Assembly: GCF_003610455.1 (NCBI RefSeq)
Contig: NZ_RAQK01000002.1
Coordinates: 558,001-622,000, forward strand
DNA length: 64,000 bases
Direction: 5' to 3'
Source: Sulfitobacter guttiformis
GTDB lineage: Bacteria > Pseudomonadota > Alphaproteobacteria > Rhodobacterales > Rhodobacteraceae
A program made the translations under genes and the position numbers. The notes below the pieces were generated by a model. It did no database searches and was not told where the DNA came from. It worked only from the letters and a program-made list of their open reading frames with translations. This document shows, piece after piece, positions 53,978 to 64,000 of this stretch (within the stretch, counting starts at the first letter, position 1; every line of letters starts with the position of its first letter).

Positions 53978-54009
53978 AAAGCCCGCGCATCCTTTGGCAC
54001 GCGGGCTTT
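53978..54009 (-). terminator. Terminator after the DUF924 gene
   Basis: AAAGCCCGCG (53978-53987) and CGCGGGCTTT (54000-54009) form a 10-bp stem with a 12-base loop. On the minus strand the stem ends with TTTT, so it suits the DUF924 transcript. Confidence 0.75.
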
Positions 54010-54032
54010 GAAGATTTACCGCCCCTCAGGCT

Positions 54033-54617
54033 TTAGGCAGCGACATCGGCCTGAAGCTGTCGCAGGGTATGACCATAGCCACCCTTTGCAGCATAATCCT
54101 GCTCGCCGCGCGTGGGTTGCCGCGAGAGAGCATCGTTGCGATAGGGAAAGCGACCAAACTGCCGGATAACTTCGCGGTGTGCCTGCGTTTGAAGAAGGTT
54201 GTTCGCTGCTGAAGGGGGCATCCGCTCGACCATGAGGCGGATGCAACGATCCTGATCACACAGGTTTTCGGAGTGCATCAAGGGCAGGTAGAAAAACTGG
54301 CGCGCGGCGGCGTCAATCTTGAGATCCCAGCCTTTGCAGATCGACAGCTTGGCAACGCCAAGCGCTGCTGTATCAAGCGCGAAAGCAGTGCCATTGTCGC
54401 GGAACATGTTGCGGGAAAATTGATCGGTCAGAATAAGGTAGGCCAACGCACCTGAAGGGTAGGTCAGCCACAGGCTTAGACCGCCTGCCCTTGCCGCCTC
54501 CCAAGTGGTCATGAACCGCTCACGGATTTCAGCGTCGACCGCCTCATCCACGGCGTACCAGCCCTTTGGTCCAACTTTGTCCAGCCAGAATTCGAGCACC
54601 TGTTCGGGAGCCACCAT
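54033..54617 (-). CDS. DUF924 family protein
   Basis: 194 aa. The helical DUF924 family is recognised by VLEFWLDKVGPKGWYAVD, ILTDQFSRNMFRDNGTAFALD, FFYLPLMHSENLCDQDRCI and FGRFPYRNDALSR. Structures of the family resemble TPR-like helical proteins; activity is unknown. The ATG at 54617 with AAGGA 8 bases before is preferred over a TTG seven codons upstream. Confidence 0.9.
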   Translation of the reverse strand: MVAPEQVLEFWLDKVGPKGWYAVDEAVDAEIRERFMTTWEAARAGGLSLWLTYPSGALAYLILTDQFSRNMFRDNGTAFALDTAALGVAKLSICKGWDLKIDAAARQFFYLPLMHSENLCDQDRCIRLMVERMPPSAANNLLQTQAHREVIRQFGRFPYRNDALSRQPTRGEQDYAAKGGYGHTLRQLQADVAA

Positions 54618-54785
54618 CACGATTTCCTTCTCATGCAAAAATGCTAACCCGTTAAGGTAACGATAAAATCACGAAAAGGCATACTCACGAATTGCAACAG
54701 TCCGGTCATGTTTAGCGCAATCATCGCCGCAGATAGGGAATTTGTTTCCTATCGGTGGCGGGAAGTCGCCATTTGACCACCGCGG

Positions 54786-56057
54786 TTATTCAGGTTTTTG
54801 CGTTGTGTCTCCGGTCTCCAATTCGGTCTCGATGGCGTATTCCTGTGCGATCTCCATCGCAACGCTTGTCCCTGTCGGACCCATTGGCACGTAGGAGCCC
54901 GTTTCGTCAGCGGGAAGTGCTGCACGTACGGTCGAGCGGTAGATCGCGTAGAGGACCAAAACGACAAACAAGACGCCTGTGAACAGGTAGAACCCGCCAG
55001 GCCCCAGCGAGGTGCCCATCATCCAACCTGTGATCACAGGCCCCAAAATGGCCCCCAGCCCGTTGATGAATAGTAATCCGCCAGAGGCTGCGGCCATGTC
55101 ATCATGATCGAGAAAGTCGTTAGTGTGGGCAATCAACAAGGAGTAAAGCGGATTTGCCATGCCCCCGATCACAAATGCCGACACCAGCAAAAGCGTAAAG
55201 ATGTGGCCCTGAACCATACCCAACAGACACCCAAGCGCGCCGCCGACCGACACCACAATAATCAGATAGCGGCGGTCCATGCGGTCGGAGATCCACCCGA
55301 TGGGGTACTGCAAAAATACCGCGCCAATAAAGAAGGTCGCCACAAACGTAGAGATCTGCGCAACGCTCAGCCCCGCCTCGGCGCCATAGACCGAGGACAT
55401 CCCGAACTGCGCCGAGAAGATACCGCCCAGAATGAACATCCCCACACAGCCCAACGGTGATGCATCCATCAACGACTTGAGGCTCATTGGTTTAGTGCTC
55501 GCAAAGGCGGGAGTGGGGCTGATCGACAGCAAAATCGGTGTGATTGCCATGCTAACCAGCACCGAGGGGATCACAAACAATACAAACCCGTCAGGCTCCG
55601 CAACCAGAAGCAGCGCCTGCGCCGTCACGATGCCCAGTGTCTGGACGATCATATAAAGCGACAGCGCCTGACCGCGGTTCGAATTATCCGCAGCATTGTT
55701 GAGCCAGCTTTCCGCCGTGACGTAAACCGCAGAAAAGCAGAACCCGATCAGAACGCGCCCCAGTGTCCAGACCCAGACGTGCGGGAATGTTGGATAAAGA
55801 ATCATTACCGCAGAAATCGCTGAGGCCAGTGCAGCAAATACACGCACATGGCCCACCCGCTTGATCATTAGTGGTGCAAGCCGCGAACCGCCGAGGAATC
55901 CCACGAAATAGGCCGACATCACAATCGACATCGCAAAGGTATCAAACCCCTCGATGTCGCCGCGAATACCCAACAACGTTCCCTGCATGCCGTTGCCCAG
56001 CATCAGCAGGAACATGCCGAACAGAAGGGCCCAAGCACTGGTGAGGACTTGCCACAT
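54786..56057 (-). CDS. MFS transporter
   Basis: 423 aa with about 12 membrane helices: MLGNGMQGTLLGIRGD in the first loop, RVGHVRVFAALA after helix 2, and ESWLNNAADNSNRGQALSLYMI between helices, a pattern of the YcaD-like branch. A charged cytoplasmic tail of about 50 residues ends the protein. Substrate is not known. It is separate from queA by 72 bases. Confidence 0.88.
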   Translation of the reverse strand: MWQVLTSAWALLFGMFLLMLGNGMQGTLLGIRGDIEGFDTFAMSIVMSAYFVGFLGGSRLAPLMIKRVGHVRVFAALASAISAVMILYPTFPHVWVWTLGRVLIGFCFSAVYVTAESWLNNAADNSNRGQALSLYMIVQTLGIVTAQALLLVAEPDGFVLFVIPSVLVSMAITPILLSISPTPAFASTKPMSLKSLMDASPLGCVGMFILGGIFSAQFGMSSVYGAEAGLSVAQISTFVATFFIGAVFLQYPIGWISDRMDRRYLIIVVSVGGALGCLLGMVQGHIFTLLLVSAFVIGGMANPLYSLLIAHTNDFLDHDDMAAASGGLLFINGLGAILGPVITGWMMGTSLGPGGFYLFTGVLFVVLVLYAIYRSTVRAALPADETGSYVPMGPTGTSVAMEIAQEYAIETELETGDTTQKPE

Positions 56058-56129
56058 GATATGTTCCTTTGATTGCTCCCTCTCCTTACAAGGAGGCGAG
56101 GGTCGTTTCGCGGTCTAAGAGCGACCAGA

Positions 56130-57194
56130 TCAGTCGCTTTTGCGCGGCGGTATCAGGAGTGATGCATCTCCGTAAGAGAAGAAACGATAGTTTTCGTTAA
56201 TTGCATGGGAATAAATATCACGGATTGTCTGTGCGCCCATCAGCGCCGATACCAGCATCATCAGGGTCGAACGTGGCAGGTGGAAATTGGTCATCAATGC
56301 GTCAGCCACGTTAAAGATGAACCCGGGCGTAATAAAGATGTCCGTATCGCCCTCCCACGGGGTAATTGTGCCGCCTTTGCCTGCTGTCTCGATCAGGCGC
56401 AGGGCGGTCGTTCCCACAGGTATCACGCGGCCGCCGGCAGCTTTGGTCGCGGCGATCTCGGCGCTGGCCTGTGCACTGACCTGCCCCCATTCGGCGTGCA
56501 TCTTGTGCTCGGAAATATCGTCGACCTTTACCGGCAGGAAAGTACCCGCACCCACATGCAGCGTGACGTAGGAAAACACGACCCCCATATCGCGCAACAC
56601 TTCCAATAGGGGCGCATCGAAATGCAGCGAGGCCGTCGGGGCCGCAACCGCGCCGGAGTTTTTGGCCCAGACGGTTTGGTAATCGATCTTGTCCTGTGCA
56701 TCCGCGGGGCGTTTGGCGGCAATATAGGGCGGAAGCGGCATCGCTCCTGCGGCATTCAAGGCCGTGTCAAAATCATCGCCCTCAAGGTTGAACCGAAGAT
56801 ATCCCTGACCGTCCGCGACCCCGACCAAAGTGGCACGCAGATTGTCGGAAAAAATCACATCCTCGCCTGGTTTGAGCTTTTTGAGCGGTTTGACCAAGGC
56901 AGACCATACGCCCGCTTCCGCCTGCGGTTCCAGCAGAGTCACCTCGACCTTCGCACTTACGGGCCCTTGGGCGCTGTCGCGGTGGCGCACTCCTGTAAGG
57001 CGCGCAGGAATGACGCGGGTATCATTCAGAACCAGCCGGTCACCGGCGCGCAACCATTTGGTCAGATCGGTTACATGGCCATCATGGATCTTGCCGCCTT
57101 CTGCCACCAACAGTCGCGCAGATGAGCGCGGCTGCGCAGGGCGCACGGCAATCAGGGTTTCGGGCAGGTCAAAGTCAAAATCACTTAGTTTCAT
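56130..57194 (-). CDS. queA: S-adenosylmethionine:tRNA ribosyltransferase-isomerase
   Basis: 354 aa. N-terminal [20 protein letters not shown] and motifs such as [29 protein letters not shown] and [16 protein letters not shown] are diagnostic of QueA. It makes epoxyqueuosine in tRNA from 7-aminomethyl-7-deazaguanine. The start at 57194 is set by the family N terminus; the frame is open upstream through the end of the AsmA-like gene, 10 bases earlier. The two may be co-transcribed. Confidence 0.96.
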   Translation of the reverse strand: MKLSDFDFDLPETLIAVRPAQPRSSARLLVAEGGKIHDGHVTDLTKWLRAGDRLVLNDTRVIPARLTGVRHRDSAQGPVSAKVEVTLLEPQAEAGVWSALVKPLKKLKPGEDVIFSDNLRATLVGVADGQGYLRFNLEGDDFDTALNAAGAMPLPPYIAAKRPADAQDKIDYQTVWAKNSGAVAAPTASLHFDAPLLEVLRDMGVVFSYVTLHVGAGTFLPVKVDDISEHKMHAEWGQVSAQASAEIAATKAAGGRVIPVGTTALRLIETAGKGGTITPWEGDTDIFITPGFIFNVADALMTNFHLPRSTLMMLVSALMGAQTIRDIYSHAINENYRFFSYGDASLLIPPRKSD

Positions 57195-57204
57195 GCCGCT
57201 GCCT

Positions 57205-60200
57205 CTAGCGCCCTTCGTAGCGGCGTTCAACGGGCGTTTGCGCAGGTTCCTGCGGTGCAGGCGCTGTTTCGCCGTCAACCTGCGGCGCCTCTGTGAGGGG
57301 CGCGCGAAATATATTGCGCAGCGCGCCCGGTGCAAGAATTGACAGCGGGTTAACCGAGACTGCGGGCGCTTTTGCGTTCCCGCTCAAGCTGTAGTTGAAG
57401 CCAAGCAACCCTTCGCCCTTGCGCGTCAAAATAGAACCGATTCCGTTGAGCAGGTAAACCGGCGTCACGACCCCCTGCATTGCGATCTGGCCAGTGTCGG
57501 TTTCGAACACTCCGTCCATCGACAGACCAAGCGATGCACCTGTCGCGCTGCCTTGAGTGAGGGTCATGCGGTTAGGGCTGAGGCGGAACGCGGCCTCTAC
57601 CTCGTCAAAATAGATGCCGTCCCCGTTCATCTCGTTGACCAGCCCTACGATCGAGAGCGAGTTGACCAGCGCTGCCATTGAAGGGGCATCGCGGATCGAG
57701 ATACCCTCTACGCTCAGTTGTCCATCGAAGGCACCGCCGCTGCCGACAGGGATCAATGACAGATCGAGACTGCCACCGACCGCCTGTTTCGCCACACCGG
57801 CCGAGCGTAGCACCCCGCCAGCATCCGCCGACGTGAGGCGCACTGCTGTGCGGCCGTTTTGCGGAACCACGCGGCCCGACACACCTGTGCCGCCGTTCAC
57901 CCGGGCCTCGAACGGACCATCAAGACCGCCTGCGGTCCCGAACTCGCCTGCGAGCCCCTGAAGCCAAAGCGTATCGGTCACCTGCAAGCGGTCTAGCACC
58001 ACGCGCATGGGCGGTGCGGGCGTGCCTGATGCGCGCGGAACGCTACTGCCGCCACCCTGTGCACCGAAACTCGCTGTGCGCAGATCAAGGCGGCCGCTGC
58101 GCACTACAACCTGCGGAGCGCGCCCAGCCCCCTGCCCGACCAATGCTGCGCGCACGTCAAGCCAATCCAGCATTTGAAGCTGGCTCAGCTCCAACACACC
58201 CAGCCCGCCGCCCTGCGCCAAGGTAATCGTGCCCTGCGCGTTAAGGCCTGCACCACTCAGCGATATTGCCGTCACCTCGGGCTGCGCGCCCAGCCGGATC
58301 GCCATATCAAGCTTCCCGGCCTCACCGGAGGCCTTACGCCAGCCGATTTGCGGGATTTGCAAGGTTGCGCCACGCAAATCAGAGCGCAAGGTCATCCGCG
58401 GCGCCTGTCCACGCTCGAAATCAATGCCGACGGTGGCGGCGGTGCTGCCTGTCATCATTTTCTCCGGCAGACCCACATTGAACGCTAACAGCCCTGCGGG
58501 CGTTAACTGTGCGGAGCCGCGAAGGCTACTTTTCTGCGAACCCGCACCGATAGGCTGCTGCCAGCGGCCGTCAAACGGCACCCCCTCGAGTGTGCCCGCG
58601 CCGAAAATCTCGACGCCACTGTTATTGGCGATGAGGGCCATGCGCGGCGCATCGAGGGTACGCCCCTTGATGAGCTTGTCACTGCTGAGGTTCACCAGAT
58701 CGCCGGTGACATCAAATACCACATCCGCCGGACTGCCCCCCTTGATCAGCGGAAAGGCGAGCGTTCCGTTCACAACTGCCTCGCCGTCGGCAATGTCTAC
58801 CGGCAGACCGGTCTTGCCCATCACACCCATCGGCGGTTGATCCAGCGCCCAAAGTGCTGCGGTGAGCGGGCCGCGGGCGTTAAGCCGGACAATTGCGGGG
58901 GTGCCGCCCTTCACTCCCAGATCGGGGAGAATAAACGACGACCGCGTGACCGATACCGTGCCACCGACCTCTGCGTTGACCTCACCTTCGTCGAGGGAAA
59001 CAACAAAGCGTTTACCATCCATACTGGCATGACCACGGGCCTGCGTCAGAGGCGGCAGCGTACGCAAAAATTTTACCGAGGCCGCCTGATAGTCAAATGC
59101 AAGATAAGTGCGCGGCTTTTGCCCCGGTAAAAGGCGAAAAGCAAAGTCAGCGTTAGTGATATCAGCAGCCAAAAGATTTGCCGCGAGCCAGTCGCGGGTT
59201 TTGGTTTTTAACGCTCTCGGCCACAGCTCTACGATCCGGTCTGCATCGATTGCATCCGCTCGCGCATCAAGCGCCACCTGCCAGCCTTCTGGTTGGGCGG
59301 TCAGCGTGCCGAAGGCATGTCGCGTCTGGGGGCCATCAAAGATATCGAGCCGTCCGATGTCGATTTTGAAAGGTTTGGTTTGTAAACGGAAATCAATATC
59401 TGCGCCTGTCACCTCCACCGGCTCGGGGTAAAGGCCCAGGGGGTTGGCGCGCAACTGGGTGACAGAAAACTGTCCCACCAACGCCTCTAACGCGCCGTCG
59501 CGCAGACCTGTGAGTGAGGCTGTGCCCTCGGCCCGTGCAGTGACCCATTTGCTGTCCACCGACAGCTCGTCGAACTCCAGCAATCCAAGAGCGGCATCAT
59601 AGGTAAAATATGTGCGCGCGCCATCAAACGGGATAGGTTGCGTGGCCTCGTTAGGCTGAACTACGCCTGCGCCGATCTGGAGTGTCGCGCTGAGCGGGGC
59701 GAGCGTCCCATCCGCGCGCACGCCTGATCGCACCGCGCCACTGATCGGTGCCCTCAGCGCGCCCATCCACGCAAATGCAGGGCTTTGGGATGCAAAATCG
59801 GTTGTGCGCGCATCGTCGATGCGAACGCCAAACTGAGCTTCGGACGTTCCAATCACACTGGTATAGTTTGCCGAAAGTGTCGTCGCGGTGTTGCCGCTGC
59901 CCAAAACCGCGAAATCGGCGCTAGCGAGGAGTGCGCCATCCGCCCGTTCTGCGATCATGCGGCCGCCATCGACGGTAAAGCTGGTTCCTGCCCTGCGGTC
60001 GACAAATTGCAAGGTGAGGCCACGCACTTCGGCATAAGCAAGATCGGCGATGCCGGGCTGCAGCAAAACGGTATCAATCCCCTGCACCACGCGGCCCAGC
60101 GGCGCACCCTTTGCATCTGTTTTTCCGCCTCTGGCAAAGTCTGTGACAAGGGCAAAACTACCATCCTGCTCCCGAATAACTGTAGCAAACACGCCTTGGA

Positions 60201-60630
60201 TCGCGACCTCCGCCGGCTTGACCTTTCCGCCGCGCAGCGCGTCCATCGACAGGCGGATACGAACCTCCGACAGGCGGATCAGTTCGCTTCCGTCCAGACC
60301 GGATACCGCCACATTGCGCAAACGCACACGCGGGCGCCAGCCTTCTTGCATGAGCAGGCGCACCTCGCCGAAGGTGATTTTTACCAGCGGAAACTCGGCG
60401 GCGAGACGCTCCTCGATGCGGGTATCGACCCAGTCGGGCAACACAACAGGGCGGTCATAGAAGAAGTAGACAGCGGCGATTGCGGCCAAGGCCGTCATAA
60501 CCAGCAGCGACCAGACCGCATTGAACAATCCGACCATAAGCAAGAACCAGCCCCGCCTGCGATGTGGCGGCTTCCTACGCTTTGCCGGTTTGGCCACTTC
60601 GGGAAGTACAGGAGGGGTGGAATCGGCCAT
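57205..60630 (-). CDS. Large AsmA-like (YhdP/DUF3971) envelope protein
   Basis: 1141 aa with one N-terminal membrane helix (about 28-50, [19 protein letters not shown] to AAVYFFYD) after a basic cytoplasmic segment. The rest is a long beta-rich periplasmic region with AsmA/DUF3971 character, ending in the AsmA-like part [29 protein letters not shown]. Proteins of this group are thought to form hydrophobic grooves that carry phospholipids between the membranes. The start is uncertain: ATG at 60630 (GGA 5 bases upstream) is chosen, but in-frame ATGs at 60663 and 60717 also exist. It is divergent from bcp and followed 10 bases later by queA. Confidence 0.85.
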   Translation of the reverse strand: MADSTPPVLPEVAKPAKRRKPPHRRRGWFLLMVGLFNAVWSLLVMTALAAIAAVYFFYDRPVVLPDWVDTRIEERLAAEFPLVKITFGEVRLLMQEGWRPRVRLRNVAVSGLDGSELIRLSEVRIRLSMDALRGGKVKPAEVAIQGVFATVIREQDGSFALVTDFARGGKTDAKGAPLGRVVQGIDTVLLQPGIADLAYAEVRGLTLQFVDRRAGTSFTVDGGRMIAERADGALLASADFAVLGSGNTATTLSANYTSVIGTSEAQFGVRIDDARTTDFASQSPAFAWMGALRAPISGAVRSGVRADGTLAPLSATLQIGAGVVQPNEATQPIPFDGARTYFTYDAALGLLEFDELSVDSKWVTARAEGTASLTGLRDGALEALVGQFSVTQLRANPLGLYPEPVEVTGADIDFRLQTKPFKIDIGRLDIFDGPQTRHAFGTLTAQPEGWQVALDARADAIDADRIVELWPRALKTKTRDWLAANLLAADITNADFAFRLLPGQKPRTYLAFDYQAASVKFLRTLPPLTQARGHASMDGKRFVVSLDEGEVNAEVGGTVSVTRSSFILPDLGVKGGTPAIVRLNARGPLTAALWALDQPPMGVMGKTGLPVDIADGEAVVNGTLAFPLIKGGSPADVVFDVTGDLVNLSSDKLIKGRTLDAPRMALIANNSGVEIFGAGTLEGVPFDGRWQQPIGAGSQKSSLRGSAQLTPAGLLAFNVGLPEKMMTGSTAATVGIDFERGQAPRMTLRSDLRGATLQIPQIGWRKASGEAGKLDMAIRLGAQPEVTAISLSGAGLNAQGTITLAQGGGLGVLELSQLQMLDWLDVRAALVGQGAGRAPQVVVRSGRLDLRTASFGAQGGGSSVPRASGTPAPPMRVVLDRLQVTDTLWLQGLAGEFGTAGGLDGPFEARVNGGTGVSGRVVPQNGRTAVRLTSADAGGVLRSAGVAKQAVGGSLDLSLIPVGSGGAFDGQLSVEGISIRDAPSMAALVNSLSIVGLVNEMNGDGIYFDEVEAAFRLSPNRMTLTQGSATGASLGLSMDGVFETDTGQIAMQGVVTPVYLLNGIGSILTRKGEGLLGFNYSLSGNAKAPAVSVNPLSILAPGALRNIFRAPLTEAPQVDGETAPAPQEPAQTPVERRYEGR

Positions 60631-60802
60631 CAGGTTCCGGTCACTGGATACGGGGGCAACCATTACGGTGCCATTTCGTCGAGGTACGCTGGTCGGCGCG
60701 ACAAGTTTGCGCGGCATCGGTTGGATTTTCCGGCCACTGCTCTACTATGACAGAGGTCCGTGGCCAGTCCAAGGCCACGCCCTTCACAACTATGAGGTCA
60801 AA

Positions 60803-61264
60803 ATGCCCGAAATATCTGAAAATGCCCCTGATTTTACGCTTCCTGTGACAGGCGGTGGCGATGTTACGCTTACTGCACTGAAAGGCGCGCCCGTAGTTCT
60901 GTTTTTCTATCCACGCGACGACACGCCAGGCTGCACCAAGGAAAGCATCGGCTTTTCCGCACAACTGGCAGAATTTGAAGCCGCCGGGGCCAAGGTTTTT
61001 GGTATTTCGCGCGATACGATGGCAAAACATGACAAATTTGTAGCCAAACATGATTTGACTGTGCCGCTGCTGTCGGATGCAGAGGGTACCGTAACAGAAG
61101 CCTACGGCGTATGGGTCGAAAAGAGCATGTACGGAAAGACATCCATGGGCATCGAGCGCGCGACATTTTTGATCGCCTCGGATGGCACCATCGCGCAGGT
61201 CTGGCGCAAGGTGAAGGTACCCGGCCACGTAGAAGAGGTGCTGGACGCAGTTCGCGCCCTATGA
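60803..61264 (+). CDS. bcp: Peroxiredoxin, BCP/PrxQ type, one-cysteine
   Basis: 153 aa. Peroxidatic Cys44 lies in FYPRDDTPGCTKESIG. The resolving cysteine five residues later in E. coli Bcp is isoleucine here, and the protein has no other cysteine, so it must use an external thiol. It reduces hydrogen and organic peroxides. GAGG precedes the ATG. The last bases overlap the start of the DUF455 gene (ATGATGA). Confidence 0.95.
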   Translation: MPEISENAPDFTLPVTGGGDVTLTALKGAPVVLFFYPRDDTPGCTKESIGFSAQLAEFEAAGAKVFGISRDTMAKHDKFVAKHDLTVPLLSDAEGTVTEAYGVWVEKSMYGKTSMGIERATFLIASDGTIAQVWRKVKVPGHVEEVLDAVRAL

Positions 61265-62070
61265 TGACGCTGGCGCAGATGGCGGATGCGGTTTTGCGCA
61301 CCGCTGACGGTCGCGAGAAAACGGCGCTGTCGCATAAATACGCGGCAGCGTGGCGCTCCGCGCGTGCGGACGGGTCGCATCCCGAAATCGGAACTGCCTC
61401 TCCCCCCGATCATCCCGCCCGCCCCCAAGCGCCAGAGCTCTTGAGCCCGCGGGATGTGCCCCACCGCAAACCGGGCACACCGGAGGGGCGGATCGCGATG
61501 ATGCATGCTGTGGCCCATATCGAGTTGAACGCGGTGGATTTGCACTGGGATATCATCGCACGCTTTTCTCACATAGATATGCCCATTGGTTATTATGACG
61601 ACTGGGTGAAAGCCGCAGATGAAGAGTCCAAGCATTTCAATCTGATGTGTGATTGCCTTGAAGCTGCGGGCAGCTTCTACGGTGCATTGCCTGCACATGC
61701 GGGTATGTGGCAGGCAGCAACCGATACGGCTGATGATTTTATGGGCAGACTTGCTGTTGTGCCGATGGTTTTGGAGGCACGCGGTCTCGATGTCACCCCA
61801 AACATGATACGACTGTTCAAGCAGGCCAAGGAAGGTCAGGCAGTAGAAGCGCTCGAAGTGATTTATGCAGAAGAAGTGCACCACGTTGCCTACGGCTCCA
61901 AGTGGTTCCATTTCTTATGCGGGCGTCATGACCTTGATCCTACACCGAAATTTCACGCGCTCGTGCGGCAATATTTCCACGGCCAACTCAAACCGCCCTT
62001 CAACGAGGAAAAACGCGCCGAAGCAGGTATTCCCCCGGATTTCTACTGGCCATTGGCCCAGTCCACTTGA
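61261..62070 (+). CDS. DUF455 ferritin-like protein
   Basis: 269 aa. The helical DUF455 core has metal-ligand candidates spaced as in ferritin-like di-iron proteins: Glu88 (HIELNAVDLHWD), Glu122 and His125 (EESKHF), Glu172 (LEARGLD), and Glu205 and His208 (EEVHHV). Function in bacteria is unknown. It is translationally coupled to the peroxiredoxin, which suggests a role in iron or peroxide handling, but this is inference. Confidence 0.9.
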   Translation: MMTLAQMADAVLRTADGREKTALSHKYAAAWRSARADGSHPEIGTASPPDHPARPQAPELLSPRDVPHRKPGTPEGRIAMMHAVAHIELNAVDLHWDIIARFSHIDMPIGYYDDWVKAADEESKHFNLMCDCLEAAGSFYGALPAHAGMWQAATDTADDFMGRLAVVPMVLEARGLDVTPNMIRLFKQAKEGQAVEALEVIYAEEVHHVAYGSKWFHFLCGRHDLDPTPKFHALVRQYFHGQLKPPFNEEKRAEAGIPPDFYWPLAQST

Positions 62071-62255
62071 ACGCCGAGACGCAAAGCGCTGAAGTAGGCG
62101 GATTTTTGCCTATTTGTTACTCAAACTGGCGGGTATCCGTCGTGGTCGGCCTCAAGGGTTGCCCGATGACCTTTCATAGGTCTATTGCGATACTGTTAAC
62201 GCAACTGTGAGGGACACGCCGCTGCGTTACGGGGAACTAAAGGGATATATTAGAC

Positions 62256-63572
62256 GTGCGTACAAAGCTCGCAATTAAAACTCATGCGTTTCTGGAAAGA
62301 CATTTTCCAGAGCGCCGCGTATTTTTGAAGTCGGACAATGACACACGGTTTATCCGTCTGAGATCTGGCACACAGCTGATTGCACTCGCGGGATGCTCTG
62401 CCCTTGTGGCGTGGGCGATCATCGCGACAGCGATCATTTTAATGGACAGCATCGGTTCGGGCAACTTTCGCGAGCAGGCGAAACGTGACCAGCGGACCTA
62501 TCAGGCGCGCCTTAACGATCTGAGTGCACAGCGCGATGGACGCGCCGAAGAGGCGCTTGCGGCGCAGGAGCGTTTCAATGCCGCCCTCGCCCAGATTTCA
62601 ATTATGCAATCCGAGCTATTATCCTCAGAGACCCGCCGCAACGAGCTTGAGACAGGGATCGAAGTGATCCAGTCGACCCTGCGCGACACGATGAAAGACC
62701 GCGAAGCAGCACGCGGTCAGGTTGCCGCCTTGCAGGCAGACGGTGGCAGTGCGATTCAGGTTTCGGCCAGCACAGCGCCAATGGATTTTATGGCCGATGC
62801 ATTGGCCCGCACAGCGCAAGAGCGTGATCAGGTTGTGCTCGACGCTCAGGATGCCCTGTTACAGGCCGACGAGATGAGCCAGAAGATCGCCCTGATGCAA
62901 GAGCAGAACGATGCGATTTTCCGCCAGCTGGAAGAAGCGATGACCGTATCTGTTGCGCCGCTAGACAGGATGTTCCGCGCTGCAGGAATGCCGACAGAGC
63001 GTATGCTGAACACAGTGCGCCGCGGCTACTCCGGTCAAGGCGGCCCACTCACGCCGCTCAGCTTTACGACACGGGGCGAGCAGCCCACGGCAGACACATT
63101 GCGCGCCAACCGGCTGCTGGGTCAAATGGACCGCCTCAACCTTTACCGCCTTGCCGCGTCAAAGGCGCCTTTTGCGAATCCTGTAAAGAATTCGTTCCGC
63201 TTTACCTCGGAATTCGGTTTTCGCCGCGATCCCAAGACAGGCGGACGCCGGATGCACAACGGTGTTGATTTTGCTGCAGGCATGGGCACCCCGCTCTATG
63301 CGACGGCGGACGGTGTTGTGACCCACGCTGGTTGGGGATCAGGATATGGGCGTCTGGTAAAAATCCAGCATGAATTCGGTATCGAAACCCGCTATGCACA
63401 CATGTCAAAAATGCGTGTAAAGGTCGGCCAAAGGGTGTCGCGTGGCGACAGAATTGGTGATATGGGTGCATCAGGACGGGTTACCGGCGTGCATCTACAT
63501 TATGAAGTTCGCGTCGGTGGGAAAGCCGTCAATCCAATGATCTATATCAAGGCAGCAAACGATGTTTTCTAA
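62256..63572 (+). CDS. M23 family metallopeptidase (LytM-type), GTG start
   Basis: 438 aa. Membrane helix at about 38-62, then a periplasmic coiled coil (about 75-250) and a C-terminal LytM domain with RMHNGVDFAAG (zinc His and Asp), YAHMSKMRVKVGQRVSRGD and HLHYEV. The set of zinc and catalytic residues is complete, so it probably cleaves peptidoglycan cross-links. GTG is the only reasonable start of the family N terminus. The last 11 bases overlap the bactofilin gene. Confidence 0.93.
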   Translation: MRTKLAIKTHAFLERHFPERRVFLKSDNDTRFIRLRSGTQLIALAGCSALVAWAIIATAIILMDSIGSGNFREQAKRDQRTYQARLNDLSAQRDGRAEEALAAQERFNAALAQISIMQSELLSSETRRNELETGIEVIQSTLRDTMKDREAARGQVAALQADGGSAIQVSASTAPMDFMADALARTAQERDQVVLDAQDALLQADEMSQKIALMQEQNDAIFRQLEEAMTVSVAPLDRMFRAAGMPTERMLNTVRRGYSGQGGPLTPLSFTTRGEQPTADTLRANRLLGQMDRLNLYRLAASKAPFANPVKNSFRFTSEFGFRRDPKTGGRRMHNGVDFAAGMGTPLYATADGVVTHAGWGSGYGRLVKIQHEFGIETRYAHMSKMRVKVGQRVSRGDRIGDMGASGRVTGVHLHYEVRVGGKAVNPMIYIKAANDVF

Positions 63573-64000
63573 GAGCAAAATCAATGACGGCGCCCCAACC
63601 GGCACCGATGCACAAAAACCCAGCATCCCGACGTCTTCATCGTCAGTGCCTCCTGCTTCATCGCCGTCAAGCGAGTTCAAGGCAAGCGCACCAAAGCCGA
63701 AGCCACCGGCATCGACCTTGTCGGCGGACCTTCATGTAACAGGCAACATGAAAACAACCGGCGATATTCATGTTGAGGGCACAGTCGAGGGCGACATTCG
63801 TGCGCATCTTCTGACCATCGGCGAATCCGCCACGATCAAAGGTGAAGTGATTGCCGATGATGTTGTAATCAATGGCCGTATCGTAGGCCGTGTGCGCGGC
63901 CTCAAGGTTCGCCTGACATCCACAGCGCGCGTTGAGGGTGATATTATCCACAAAACAATCGCCATCGAGAGCGGCGCGCATTTTGAGGGTTCAGTCCAGC
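63562..64000 (+). CDS. Bactofilin (partial, runs off the window)
   Basis: The first 146 codons are present; no stop is reached before the window ends. It starts MFSKSKINDGAPTGTDAQ, has a proline/serine-rich linker of about 45 residues and then the bactofilin beta-helix repeats (LSADLHVTGNMKTTGDIHVE, GTVEGDIRAHLLTIGES). Bactofilins polymerise without nucleotide and localise cell-wall enzymes. Overlap with the M23 peptidase gene matches the known gene pair, so the two probably act together on cell shape. Confidence 0.93.
   Translation, partial: MFSKSKINDGAPTGTDAQKPSIPTSSSSVPPASSPSSEFKASAPKPKPPASTLSADLHVTGNMKTTGDIHVEGTVEGDIRAHLLTIGESATIKGEVIADDVVINGRIVGRVRGLKVRLTSTARVEGDIIHKTIAIESGAHFEGSVQ

Noticed and set aside
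59785..60750. 321-codon plus-strand open frame opposite the AsmA-like gene
   Set aside because: Antisense shadow of a long GC-rich gene, with no domain and no ribosome-binding site.

Overview
This window looks like chromosome from an alphaproteobacterium of the order Rhodobacterales, most likely the Roseobacter group. The evidence is the gene content and order: a Dct-type TRAP transporter behind its own two-component system, a ferredoxin-type sulfite reductase operon with DUF2849 and DUF934 genes, bolA-grxD, a valine degradation operon, and two tandem gap genes. Base composition is even, at roughly 55-60% GC by eye. I see no insertion sequence, integrase, CRISPR array, rRNA or tRNA. Genes are packed tightly, and many neighbours overlap by 1-11 bases.

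Layout. 0-3.6 kb: periplasmic glycerophosphodiesterase, an A-type Fe-S carrier, a 2-oxoglutarate/Fe(II) oxygenase and tpiA. 3.6-10 kb, minus strand: C4-dicarboxylate-type TRAP transporter dctPQM preceded by dctBD. The DctD homologue has a damaged AAA+ domain, and two identical-armed dyads lie between dctD and dctP. 10-11.2 kb: a cytochrome P450. 11.4-17.5 kb: an Lrp/AsnC regulator divergent from the sulfate assimilation operon cysG-DUF2849-cysI-cysH-DUF934, followed by ferredoxin-NADP reductase. 17.5-22 kb: an M50-like membrane protease, infC starting at ATC, and two unusual alanine/glutamate-rich envelope proteins on either side of infC, one ending in an OmpA domain. 22-28 kb, minus strand: a molybdenum hydroxylase of the form II CO-dehydrogenase-like type (S-L-M order) with a molybdopterin-binding protein and an XdhC-like maturation factor. 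28.2-28.9 kb: bolA, a 33-codon ORF and grxD, coupled by 4-base overlaps. 29-32 kb: a LysR regulator, a DUF481 outer membrane protein, zapA and a coiled-coil partner.

32.4-38.9 kb is central carbon metabolism: transketolase and two gap genes, with two small membrane-protein genes and a DUF808 protein interspersed, then coaD. 39-46.7 kb: a CBS-domain protein, then a LysR regulator divergent from mmsA, followed by acyl-CoA dehydrogenase, 3-hydroxyisobutyryl-CoA hydrolase and mmsB. These cover most of the route from isobutyryl-CoA to propionyl-CoA. An MmgE/PrpD-family gene follows. 46.7-54.6 kb: uvrA, an MFS transporter, a methyltransferase-like protein, a DUF4394 secreted protein, lpdA and a DUF924 protein. 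54.8-64 kb: a second MFS transporter, queA behind a very large AsmA-like protein, a one-cysteine peroxiredoxin overlapping a DUF455 ferritin-like gene, and an M23 peptidase overlapping a bactofilin gene that runs off the window.

Most of this is ordinary housekeeping and carbon metabolism. I found no clearly new multi-gene system. The most interesting points are the sigma-54-type regulator that appears to have lost its ATPase function together with its candidate operators, the paired Ala-rich envelope proteins, the gap pair with different cofactor-site residues and a membrane miniprotein between them, and three small genes under 60 codons.
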